Shown here: piece by piece, positions 1-5,146 of the stretch | Position numbering within the stretch: the stretch's first letter is position 1 | Layout of the letters: each line of letters opens with the position of its first letter | Source: Anaerolineales bacterium | GTDB taxonomy: Bacteria; Chloroflexota; Anaerolineae; Anaerolineales; DRMV01 | Length of the DNA: 8,385 nucleotides | Assembly: GCA_026991215.1 (NCBI GenBank) | Contig: JALXBY010000038.1 | Coordinates: 1 to 8,385, forward strand | Direction: 5' to 3' | Position numbers and translations under genes: made by a program | Notes under the pieces: generated by a model | What the model was told of the DNA's origin: nothing | What the model saw: only the letters and a program-made list of their open reading frames with translations | Database searches by the model: none

Positions 1-622
1 CACCGCGGCCCGCTGGCGGGCCGAAGCGCCCGAAGGGTTCATCTTCACCATGAAGGCGTGGCAACTCATCACCCATCCCGCAAGCAGCCCCACGTACCGA
101 CGCCTGGGCTTCGACCTGCCGCGCGAGGCGCGGGCGGCCTATGGATTCTTCCAGCCCACGCCCCAGGTGTGGGAAGCCTGGGAAGCCACCCGCCGCGTCG
201 CGGCCCTGCTGGACGCGGTCGCGGTGGTCTTCCAGACGCCGCCCTCCTTCACCCCCACCGAGGCCAACATCGCCCACCTGCGGGCCTTTTTTGCACGCGC
301 GGAACGGAATGGCCGTCTGTTCGTGTGGGAACCCCGCGGCCCCTGGCCCGACGACCTGGTGGCCCGGCTCTGCCGCGAACTGAACCTCATCCACGGTGTG
401 GACCCGCTGGAGCGGCGGCCGGTCACCCAGGGGACGGCTTACTTCCGGCTGCACGGTCGCGCCTTGGGCCGGGGCCGCTATGCCTACCGGCACCGCTACA
501 GCGACGCGGAACTCCTCCGGCTGCGGGAAATCGTGGCCGAATACCCCCAGGCCTTCGTGTTCTTCAACAACGTCTACATGTGGGAAGACGCCCAGCGGTT
601 CCAGCAATTGCTGGAAGGATGA
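1..622 (+). CDS. DUF72 (YecE-like) family protein, 5'-partial
   Basis: This is the C-terminal portion of a DUF72/YecE protein, a TIM-barrel-like family of unknown biochemical function. The reading frame is open from base 2 to the TGA at 620-622, so the true start lies upstream of the window; the internal ATG at base 50 (in FTMKAW) is not the start. Family hallmarks are W-R-x-E-A-P-E-G-F-I-F-T-M-K-A-W followed by LITH near the left edge, the segment VFQTPPSF, W-E-P-R-G, the YFRLHGR motif, a YSDAEL segment, and the near-terminal VFFNN strand. About 206 residues are visible. Family members are usually about 240 residues, so roughly the first 40-60 are missing. A strong terminator follows 34 nt after the stop, so this is the last gene of its transcript. 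The family assignment is confident; function is unknown. Confidence 0.88.
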   Translation, partial: TAARWRAEAPEGFIFTMKAWQLITHPASSPTYRRLGFDLPREARAAYGFFQPTPQVWEAWEATRRVAALLDAVAVVFQTPPSFTPTEANIAHLRAFFARAERNGRLFVWEPRGPWPDDLVARLCRELNLIHGVDPLERRPVTQGTAYFRLHGRALGRGRYAYRHRYSDAELLRLREIVAEYPQAFVFFNNVYMWEDAQRFQQLLEG

Positions 623-656
623 AGGCCCCGCGTTCAGGGGGTAGGGCAATTGGGTA

Positions 657-682
657 GGGGAGGGCAATGCCCTCCCCTTTTT
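657..682 (+). terminator. Intrinsic terminator of the DUF72 gene
   Basis: A perfect 9-bp GC-rich stem (657-665 GGGGAGGGC pairing with 669-677 GCCCTCCCC) encloses a 3-nt AAT loop and is followed directly by five T residues (678-682). A656-T678 can add a tenth pair. The U-tract is only on the + side, so it terminates rightward transcription from the DUF72 gene and is not an obvious terminator for the opposing moaD-like gene. The rest of 623-768 shows nothing I can assign. Confidence 0.9.
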
Positions 683-768
683 CGCAGATTATCACACGTT
701 CCTGGCAGGCGAAACCCCACCACAAACAGCCAAAGTTCAGGCGAAGGGACTTCATATCTTCAGCCCGC

Positions 769-1041
769 TCAGCCCCCCGCGATGCTGGGCAAAAGCCGCA
801 ACTCCGCGTCTTCCGGCACCGGTGTTTCGGGGCCTTGCATGGTGCGCACATCTTCCCCGTTCAGGAACACGTGCACAAAGGGCTGCAACCGGCCGGATTC
901 GTCAAAAAGGTGGGGGCGCAACCGTGGATAGCGGGTCACCAAGTCCTCCAGCACTTCCTGCACGGTGCGGCCCTGCACCTGCACCGCCCGCTGGTTCTCG
1001 GCATACGGGCGCAGCGGCATGGGCAAAAGCAGGGTGGGCAT
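769..1041 (-). CDS. MoaD/ThiS-family sulfur-carrier protein (CysO-like)
   Basis: A 90-residue beta-grasp, ubiquitin-like protein ending in the exposed Gly-Gly (residues 89-90, context LPSIAGG). In this family the C-terminal Gly-Gly is adenylated by an E1-like enzyme and converted to a thiocarboxylate that donates sulfur. The start near MPTLLLPMPLRPY, the central FVHVFLNGEDVR segment (about 55-66) and the AGG end resemble mycobacterial CysO, which feeds cysteine synthesis through CysM, more than classical MoaD. The start is supported by GGAGGT 5 nt upstream (1047-1052). The gene is divergent from folK across 133 nt. No E1-like enzyme, JAMM protease, cysteine synthase or molybdopterin gene lies in the window, so the sulfur acceptor is undetermined. 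CysO versus MoaD function is inference. Confidence 0.85.
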   Translation of the reverse strand: MPTLLLPMPLRPYAENQRAVQVQGRTVQEVLEDLVTRYPRLRPHLFDESGRLQPFVHVFLNGEDVRTMQGPETPVPEDAELRLLPSIAGG

Positions 1042-1046
1042 GCGAC

Positions 1047-1052
1047 ACCTCC
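1047..1052 (-). promoter_or_regulatory. Ribosome binding site of the sulfur-carrier gene
   Basis: GGAGGT reads on the minus strand 5 nt before the ATG at 1041-1039. It fixes the start codon of the small carrier protein. Confidence 0.75.
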
Positions 1053-1174
1053 ATGAAGGTCAGGGCTGGGCAGGGGGTTCCACGTCCTCGGTAGAATGGG
1101 GCTGAATTCGGTGGGAGTATACCGTAAGCCCCGGTACCAGGCCTTGCCAAGTTTCCCCAGAAGAGGAGCCGACC

Positions 1175-1708
1175 ATGGCCGACGTGGTGATTTTGCTGGG
1201 TTCCAACATCGCGGGGGAAGAAAACCTCCCCCGGGCCGCGCGGCGTATTCGGGAGGTCCTTGGCCCCGTGCTGCGGGTCTCCCAGGTGTACCAGACGCCG
1301 CCCGTGGGCGCGCCCGGAACGCCCTGGTTCCTCAACGCGGCCGTGCTGGTGCGAACGGCCCTGCCCCTGCCCGGTGTGCGCATGGCCCTGCGCCGTATCG
1401 AGGCCCAGTTGGGCCGGGTCCGCACCCAGGACCCCAACGCGCCCCGCACCATCGACCTGGACCCCATGCTGTGGCGGGAGCACGAGGCCGCGGCGGTGCA
1501 GGTGCTGGCCATGCGGGACCTGCTCCAGTACGCGCACGCGGTCATACCCGTGGCGGAAGTGGTCCCGGACTGGCCCTTTCAGGGGAAGCCCCTGCGGGCC
1601 TGGGCAGAACGTTTCCGGCCGCAAGCGCAGGGGTTCCGCTTGCGGCCGGAAGTCCGTCAGGTCATGTTGCGCATGGCCGGCCTGCCGCCCACTTCCGAGG
1701 ACGGCTGA
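1175..1708 (+). CDS. folK: 2-amino-4-hydroxy-6-hydroxymethyldihydropteridine diphosphokinase (HPPK)
   Basis: A cytoplasmic folate-pathway enzyme that transfers pyrophosphate from ATP to 6-hydroxymethyl-dihydropterin. The 177-residue length is typical. Visible features: LGSN at residues 8-11, the pterin loop YQTPPVG (39-45), WFLNAAV (51-57), and the signature LGRVR...APRTIDLD (79-96), which keeps the magnesium-binding aspartates D94 and D96 and the catalytic-loop arginines R81, R83 and R91. The later canonical block P-H-x-x-x-x-x-R before the VxPLxEIAP strand is altered. By hand alignment the E. coli His115 and Arg121 positions are Met and Tyr here, followed by VIPVAEVVPDW. The start ATG at 1175 has GAGGAG a few bases upstream. 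The gene stands alone: no folB, folP or folE is in the window. It ends 33 nt from the convergent trpB2 stop, with a small hairpin between. Confidence 0.9.
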   Translation: MADVVILLGSNIAGEENLPRAARRIREVLGPVLRVSQVYQTPPVGAPGTPWFLNAAVLVRTALPLPGVRMALRRIEAQLGRVRTQDPNAPRTIDLDPMLWREHEAAAVQVLAMRDLLQYAHAVIPVAEVVPDWPFQGKPLRAWAERFRPQAQGFRLRPEVRQVMLRMAGLPPTSEDG

Positions 1709-1715
1709 CCGGCGC

Positions 1716-1731
1716 TGCCCCATGGGGGGCA
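1716..1731. other. Small hairpin between convergent folK and trpB2
   Basis: A 6-bp perfect stem, TGCCCC pairing with GGGGCA around an ATGG loop, lies in the 33-nt gap between the folK and trpB2 stop codons. There is no T-tract on either side, so it is not a canonical intrinsic terminator. It may slow polymerase from both directions, but that is inference. Confidence 0.35.
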
Positions 1732-1741
1732 ATGGCTTGCT

Positions 1742-3115
1742 TCAACGGGCCGCCGACACCTTGGGCAGCCGGTCCATGGCCCGCCGGATTTCCTCTTCAG
1801 GGTAACTGTAGTCCTCCAGCTGGCCGTGGAGGTACTGGTCGTAGGCCGCGAGGTCGAAGTGACCGTGGCCGGAGAGGTTGAACAGGATGACACGCGGCTC
1901 GCCCTTTTCCCTGGCGTCCAGGGCCTCGTCGATGGCGACCCGGACCGCGTGCGCGGATTCGGGCGCAGGCACGATGCCCTCGGCGCGCGCGAACAGCACC
2001 GCGGCCTCGAAGGTGGCTCGCTGGGGCACCGCGCGGGCCTCGATGTACCCGGCTTCCACCAGGGCCGAAACCGTGGGCGCCATGCCGTGGTAGCGCAGCC
2101 CGCCGGCATGGATGGGCGGCGGCACGAACTCATGGCCCAGGGTGTGCATCTTGATGAGGGGCGCCATACGGGCCGTATCGCCGTAGTCGTAGGCGTACAC
2201 CCCGCGGGTCACACTGGGCGCGGCCTGGGGTTCCACCGCGATGAAGCGGGTCTTCTTGCCCTCGGTGAGGGTGTAGTGGAGGAAGGGGTAGGCCAGGCCC
2301 GCGAAGTTGGAGCCGCCGCCAATGCACCCGATGACCACGTCCGGGTACTCGCCGGCCATGTCCATCTGCTTCAGGGCTTCCAGCCCGATGACGGACTGGT
2401 GCATGAGCACGTGGTTGAGCACCGAGCCCAGGCTGTACTTCTTCTGGCCGTTGGAGGTCACCGCGGCTTCCACGGCCTCCGAGATGGCGATGCCCAGGGA
2501 ACCGGGGTTGTCCGGGTCCTGGGCCAGGATTTTGCGGCCGTACTCGGTGCGGTCCGTGGGGCTGGGGAAGACCTGCGCGCCGTAGATTTCCATGAGCACC
2601 CGGCGGTAGGGCTTCTGGTGATAGGAGACCTTGACCATGTAGACTTCCACCGCGATGTCGAACACATTGCCGGCAAAGGCCAGGGCCGAACCCCACTGGC
2701 CCGCGCCCGTCTCCGTGGTCAGGGCCTTGGTGCCTTCGACTTTGTTGTAGAAGGCCTGGGCTACCGCGGTGTTGGGCTTGTGGCTGCCCGTAGGCGAGAC
2801 CCCCTCGTACTTGAAGTAGATGTGCGCGGGGGTGTCCAGCATCTTCTCCAGCCGTCGGGCCCGGATGAGGGGCGTGGGCCGCCAGAGCCTGTAGACCTCC
2901 CGCACGGGTTCAGGGATGTCGATGAAGCGCTCGGTGCTGACCTCCTGCTCGATGAGGGCCTTGGGGAAGAGCACGCTCAGGAAATCGGGCGTGACGGGTT
3001 CGAAGGTCACGGGGTGCAAGGGCGGGTCCAGCGGCACGGGCATGTCGGCCAGGATGTTGTACCACTGCTTGGGCACGTCGGCTTCGGAGAGCAGGAATTT
3101 GATGGACTCGGACAT
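1742..3115 (-). CDS. trpB: Tryptophan synthase beta chain, TrpB2-type (PLP-dependent)
   Basis: A PLP enzyme that condenses indole with serine to give tryptophan. At 457 residues, with the long N-terminal section (about 1-75) that precedes RPTPLIRARRLE, it matches the TrpB2 (TrpB-like) class rather than the roughly 400-residue TrpB1 partner of TrpA. Visible features: the Schiff-base lysine K113 in GSHKPNTA (110-117), the catalytic glutamate E135 in TETGAGQWG, the PLP-phosphate loop GGGSN (266-270), PAPESAHA (383-390), and NLSGHGHFD (413-421), which carries the cofactor-ring-contacting serine. The start is set by AAAGGAGGT 5 nt before the ATG. No trpA or other trp gene is adjacent. TrpB2 enzymes are known to work without TrpA on free indole, or as salvage enzymes; which role applies here is not visible. 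Expression is predicted to be controlled by the tryptophan T-box leader directly upstream. Confidence 0.95.
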   Translation of the reverse strand: MSESIKFLLSEADVPKQWYNILADMPVPLDPPLHPVTFEPVTPDFLSVLFPKALIEQEVSTERFIDIPEPVREVYRLWRPTPLIRARRLEKMLDTPAHIYFKYEGVSPTGSHKPNTAVAQAFYNKVEGTKALTTETGAGQWGSALAFAGNVFDIAVEVYMVKVSYHQKPYRRVLMEIYGAQVFPSPTDRTEYGRKILAQDPDNPGSLGIAISEAVEAAVTSNGQKKYSLGSVLNHVLMHQSVIGLEALKQMDMAGEYPDVVIGCIGGGSNFAGLAYPFLHYTLTEGKKTRFIAVEPQAAPSVTRGVYAYDYGDTARMAPLIKMHTLGHEFVPPPIHAGGLRYHGMAPTVSALVEAGYIEARAVPQRATFEAAVLFARAEGIVPAPESAHAVRVAIDEALDAREKGEPRVILFNLSGHGHFDLAAYDQYLHGQLEDYSYPEEEIRRAMDRLPKVSAAR

Positions 3116-3120
3116 GGCTC

Positions 3121-3130
3121 ACCTCCTTTT
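3121..3130 (-). promoter_or_regulatory. Ribosome binding site of trpB2
   Basis: The minus strand reads AAAAGGAGGT here, 5 nt before the ATG at 3115-3113. It is a near-ideal Shine-Dalgarno sequence and lies immediately downstream of the heptamer array. Confidence 0.85.
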
Positions 3131-3134
3131 GAGA

Positions 3135-3211
3135 GTGGTGAGTGGTGAGTGAACAGCGGTTGGCAGTTAGCAGTTAGCGGATAGCGGAGCGCGGACTGCG
3201 GGCAGCGGAGA
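3135..3211. repeat. Eleven phased degenerate heptanucleotide repeats in the trpB2 leader
   Basis: Read on the + strand, the 77 bases divide without a gap into eleven 7-mers, every one beginning G-[CT]. Most fit GCGGNNN or GTGGTGA. Units 1 and 2 are identical (gtggtga), units 5 and 6 are identical (gcagtta), and the rest diverge mainly at positions 5-7. On the mRNA strand the consensus is roughly NNNCCGC, a C-rich, G-poor stretch between the T-box terminator and the ribosome binding site. The last base touches the terminator T-tract. Heptanucleotide tandem repeats (STRRs) are known from cyanobacteria; a relationship is not shown here. Confidence 0.8.
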
Positions 3212-3245
3212 AAAGAAAAACGCCCGTCCCGCGTGGGGACGAGCG
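3211..3245 (-). terminator. T-box intrinsic terminator
   Basis: On the minus strand CGCTCGTCCC (3245-3236) pairs over 10 bp, including one T-G wobble, with GGGACGGGCG (3230-3221) around a CACGC loop. TTTTTCTTTT (3220-3211) follows. The 5' arm is also the 3' arm of the antiterminator, so the two folds exclude each other, as in a transcription-attenuating T-box. Confidence 0.93.
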
Positions 3246-3587
3246 CGGAAAAGGGGCGCCCGCGGTGCCACCCCGGTTAGGCCGGCCCTGGCACCAGATG
3301 GTGTGGTTAAAGCGAACGGCCCGCCGTGAAGCACGACGGGCCGGAAAAGGCCAGACCAGGAGCCAGCCTCACTCTGAGGGTACGGCGAAGCGCGCGTTGG
3401 CGGCTTCGCGATACCCCGCGCCAGGTAACGGTGGCGCCCTCCGGCGGGGACTACTGGGGCCGTCGCCCGTTCGTCCCGCGGCTCCGAGGCCCATTCGGCC
3501 TTCCTTCCGGCACCGGGCTCGCACCTGCCCCCGGCTCTCTGAGCCGGTCGAAAGGCCTACTCGCCCTCTTCACCGCCTTGCCTTATG

Positions 3588-3608
3588 CAGGTATCACCTG
3601 TTCAGGTG
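3588..3608. repeat. Three alternating CAGGT/ACCTG half-sites at the trpB2 transcription start
   Basis: On the + strand CAGGT (3588-3592), CACCTG (3595-3600) and CAGGTG (3603-3608) form two overlapping inverted repeats with spacers of 3 and 2 bases (counting CAGGT to ACCTG, and CACCTG to CAGGTG). They sit at the predicted transcription start. They could be an operator or alternative hairpins at the extreme 5' end of the leader RNA; the sequence does not decide. Confidence 0.5.
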
Positions 3609-3614
3609 GCCCCT

Positions 3615-3643
3615 TTTATACGGAGGGCGGCGCGGTTTGTCAA
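3615..3643 (-). promoter_or_regulatory. Sigma70-type promoter of the T-box/trpB2 transcript
   Basis: On the minus strand a perfect -35 TTGACA (3643-3638), a 17-bp spacer and a -10 TATAAA (3620-3615, one mismatch to TATAAT). Transcription should begin near 3608, just before T-box Stem I and inside a cluster of CAGGT/ACCTG half-sites. Confidence 0.88.
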
Positions 3644-3769
3644 GGGTCGCGAGCAGCCAATGGCCCAGGTCATCCTGCCTGCCTATGGGTAACCATGGCG
3701 AAACCGCGCCACTTGCGGTAAAAGGGGCATGGACTTTCCAAAATTCCCCCTGGACCAAGGAGCCGGGCC

Positions 3770-4288
3770 ATGACCAGCCTGCCCTTTTGGATGACCCTGG
3801 GTTTGATTTTCATCCTGCGCCTGATTTCCGTAGCCCTGGGTTCGCTGCGGATGCTCATGGTGTTCCGGGGATACCGGGCCGCGTCCTGGTTCATCAGTTT
3901 GGGGGAATCCCTCATTTTCATCATCGCGGTGCAGCAGGTGCTGACCGGTTCAGTAGGGCTGTGGGAAAAACTGGCCTACGCCGCGGGCTACGCGACGGGC
4001 ACCATCCTGGGCATGTGGCTGGAGGAACGGCTGGCCCTGGGCTACAGCAACGTGCGCATCATCAGTTCCCGGCAGGGACCCCGGCTGGCCCACATCCTGC
4101 GCTCCGAAGGGTTCGCCATTACCGAAATCCCCGGCCGGGGCCTGGAGGGTACGGTGGGCGTGCTGGAGTGCGCGGTCCCGCGCAAGCAGGTGCCGGAAGT
4201 GCTGCGCCTGGTGCAACAAATCGACCCCCAGGCCTTCATCACCATCGAGGAAATCCGGCCCCCGATGCGGGGGCACTTCCGGGCCTGA
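3770..4288 (+). CDS. UPF0316 family membrane protein (DUF5698 plus DUF2179)
   Basis: A 172-residue integral membrane protein. Three hydrophobic segments are visible at about residues 6-26, 38-58 and 63-84. They are followed by a soluble C-terminal domain (about 94-165), starting NVRIISSRQGPRLAHILR, that matches the DUF2179 fold found at the end of YitT- and YebE-type proteins. The pair LRLISVALGSLRMLMVFRG and GTILGMWLEERLALG is characteristic of UPF0316. The biochemical role of the family is unknown. The start ATG at 3770 has AAGGAG 7 nt upstream. The gene is divergent from the T-box promoter, and its stop lies 4 nt from the convergent def stop. I could not identify a convincing promoter in 3644-3769. 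Confidence 0.85.
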   Translation: MTSLPFWMTLGLIFILRLISVALGSLRMLMVFRGYRAASWFISLGESLIFIIAVQQVLTGSVGLWEKLAYAAGYATGTILGMWLEERLALGYSNVRIISSRQGPRLAHILRSEGFAITEIPGRGLEGTVGVLECAVPRKQVPEVLRLVQQIDPQAFITIEEIRPPMRGHFRA

Positions 4289-4292
4289 GGGG

Positions 4293-4805
4293 CTACACCC
4301 GCTCCACGGCCTCCTGGGGTGCGGGCTGCTGGGATTCCCGCCAGACGCGCACGGCCTTGTCGATGAACAGGATGCCGTTGAGGTGGTCGATTTCGTGCTG
4401 GAAGATGCGGGCCAGCCAGCCGTGCAACCGCAGGTTCAGGGGCTTGCCGAAGCGGTCCTGCCCGCGCACGACCACGGAGCGGGGGCGGAGCACATCCCCA
4501 AACACCCCAGGGATGGAAAGGCACCCTTCGGTCCCCATTTCGGTTTCCGGCGAGACGTACACGATGCGGGGGTTGACTACCGCGTAGCGTTCGGGCCGCG
4601 CGTGCTCGTCCTGGGCGTATTCCACCACAATCACCCGCAAGGGCACGTTGACCTGGGGCGCGGCCAGCCCCACGCCCGCGGCGGCCCGCATGGTCTCGAA
4701 CATGTCATCGATCAACTGCTGGAGTTCGGGGCCAAAGTCGGTGACCGGCTGGGCCTTCTTCCGCAGCACCGGATGGGGGTAGGTCACGATGGGGCGTACG
4801 GCCAT
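4293..4805 (-). CDS. def: Peptide deformylase
   Basis: A cytoplasmic metalloenzyme that removes the N-formyl group from nascent proteins. It is 170 residues when started at MAVRPIV. All three family motifs are intact: motif 1 GVGLAAPQ (residues 44-51), motif 2 EGCLS (93-97) with metal ligand C95, and motif 3 HEIDH (137-141) with metal ligands H137 and H141 and catalytic E138. The N-terminal segment ITYPHPVLRKKA-like (here IVTYPHPVLRKKA) is also typical. The frame stays open upstream to 5204, but AAGGAG 7 nt before the ATG at 4805 and the family alignment choose this start. fmt, the common partner downstream of def, is absent; a convergent UPF0316 gene occupies that side with a 4-nt gap. A probable promoter lies about 130 nt upstream. 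Confidence 0.95.
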   Translation of the reverse strand: MAVRPIVTYPHPVLRKKAQPVTDFGPELQQLIDDMFETMRAAAGVGLAAPQVNVPLRVIVVEYAQDEHARPERYAVVNPRIVYVSPETEMGTEGCLSIPGVFGDVLRPRSVVVRGQDRFGKPLNLRLHGWLARIFQHEIDHLNGILFIDKAVRVWRESQQPAPQEAVERV

Positions 4806-4937
4806 GGCTGTTCTCCTTGGGAGGGTTTGCAGGGCTGCCTGCCAGACCATTCCCCCTGTGCAGACCGCAACGGGTGTGACCAAGGGCGTCGCGTCTACTT
4901 TTGGAATCCTCCAACAACCCTGCATCGCGCCATCCTG

Positions 4938-4965
4938 AGTATACGCCGTGCCCCCGGCCTGGCAA
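4938..4965 (-). promoter_or_regulatory. Probable def promoter
   Basis: On the minus strand TTGCCA (4965-4960), a 16-bp spacer and TATACT (4943-4938). Each box has one mismatch to the sigma70 consensus. Transcription would begin near 4931, giving a leader of about 125 nt before the def start. It lies just inside the high-GC side of the MITE-like element. Confidence 0.5.
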
Positions 4966-4995
4966 GCGGTATCGCCGTACGCCACGGACTTCTCA

Positions 4996-5146
4996 GAGGG
5001 TGTTTGAAAACCCGAAGGGCTTTCAATAACTTGTACGTTACAACAAAAAGTAGCCACCAGACGAAAGATTAAACTGCATCCACGAGCACATTTTGTAAAA
5101 TTCTTTCTTGTTTGAGAAGGTACGAAGCACCTTCTCAAACACTCTC
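4996..5146. mobile_element. MITE-like non-autonomous element, 151 bp
   Basis: Terminal inverted repeats GAGGGTGTTTGAAAA (from 4996) and, on the other strand, GAGAGTGTTTGAGAA (from 5146) match at 13 of 15 positions. Both ends are flanked by the trinucleotide TCA (4993-4995 and 5147-5149), consistent with a 3-bp target duplication. I count 61 G/C in 151 bases, about 40%, against a clearly much more GC-rich surrounding. There is no transposase or plausible coding frame inside. A GAG start and a TNA-type 3-bp duplication recall IS5-superfamily ends, but the parent element is not in the window, so that link is inference. Confidence 0.6.
5109..5141. repeat. 13-bp perfect palindrome in the right end of the MITE-like element
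   Basis: TGTTTGAGAAGGT (5109-5121) and ACCTTCTCAAACA (5129-5141) are exact reverse complements around a 7-nt loop. The right arm overlaps the right terminal repeat, so the inner arm is a third copy of the TGTTTGA-type end. There is no T-tract on the mfd-sense side, so this is not a canonical terminator. Confidence 0.85.

Larger units (their letters stand above)
3211..3608 (-). promoter_or_regulatory. Tryptophan-specific T-box riboswitch (UGG specifier) controlling trpB2
   Basis: A leader RNA that senses uncharged tRNA. Read on the minus strand: the Stem I base GCGG (3576-3573) pairs with CCGC (3481-3478). The kink-turn motif GAAGAGGGCGAGTA is at 3571-3558. GGCCTTTC (3557-3550) pairs with GGAAGGCC (3504-3497). 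The AGAGA bulge is at 3540-3536, with a distal loop containing GGCAGGTGCGA. The specifier loop GAA-TGG has its TGG codon at 3493-3491, which reads tryptophan. A Stem III-like hairpin closed by GGGTA/TACCC lies near 3416-3379. The T-box sequence TGGCACCGCG is at 3270-3261; its UGGC would pair with GCCA, the acceptor end expected for tRNA-Trp with discriminator G. In the antiterminator, GGGG (3274-3271) pairs with CCCC (3238-3235), and GCGGGCGC (3263-3256) pairs with GCGCTCGT (3246-3239). Binding of uncharged tRNA-Trp should favour this fold over the terminator. Helices were found by eye. Confidence 0.95.

Noticed and set aside
643..668. Direct repeat AGGGCAAT around the DUF72 terminator.
   Set aside because: Two 8-nt copies in G-rich DNA, one of them within the terminator stem and loop; chance is a sufficient explanation.
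1092..1123. Promoter boxes in the moaD-like/folK divergent gap (TAGAAT at 1092-1097 and TATACC at 1118-1123 on +, TATACT at 1121-1116 on -).
   Set aside because: The -10-like boxes lack a -35 at acceptable spacing on either strand, so no promoter is claimed, although one must exist in or near this gap.
1826..3148. 440-residue + strand open frame antisense to trpB2.
   Set aside because: His/Gly/Val-rich shadow translation with no domain; trpB2 on the minus strand has all catalytic motifs.
3713..3741. TTGCGG as a -35 for the UPF0316 gene.
   Set aside because: The hexamer at 17-bp spacing is TTCCAA, a poor -10 match.
3265..4587. Long + strand open frame across the T-box leader, the UPF0316 gene and the def 3' end.
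   Set aside because: It overlaps a riboswitch and two well-recognised genes, has low-complexity Gly/Arg/Pro-rich composition, and is a GC-rich shadow frame.
5011..5027. Terminator-like hairpin with a CCCTTCGGG core on the minus strand downstream of mfd.
   Set aside because: The stem is short, the T-run is part of the pairing arm, and it lies at the far end of the MITE-like element. Weak evidence for an mfd terminator.
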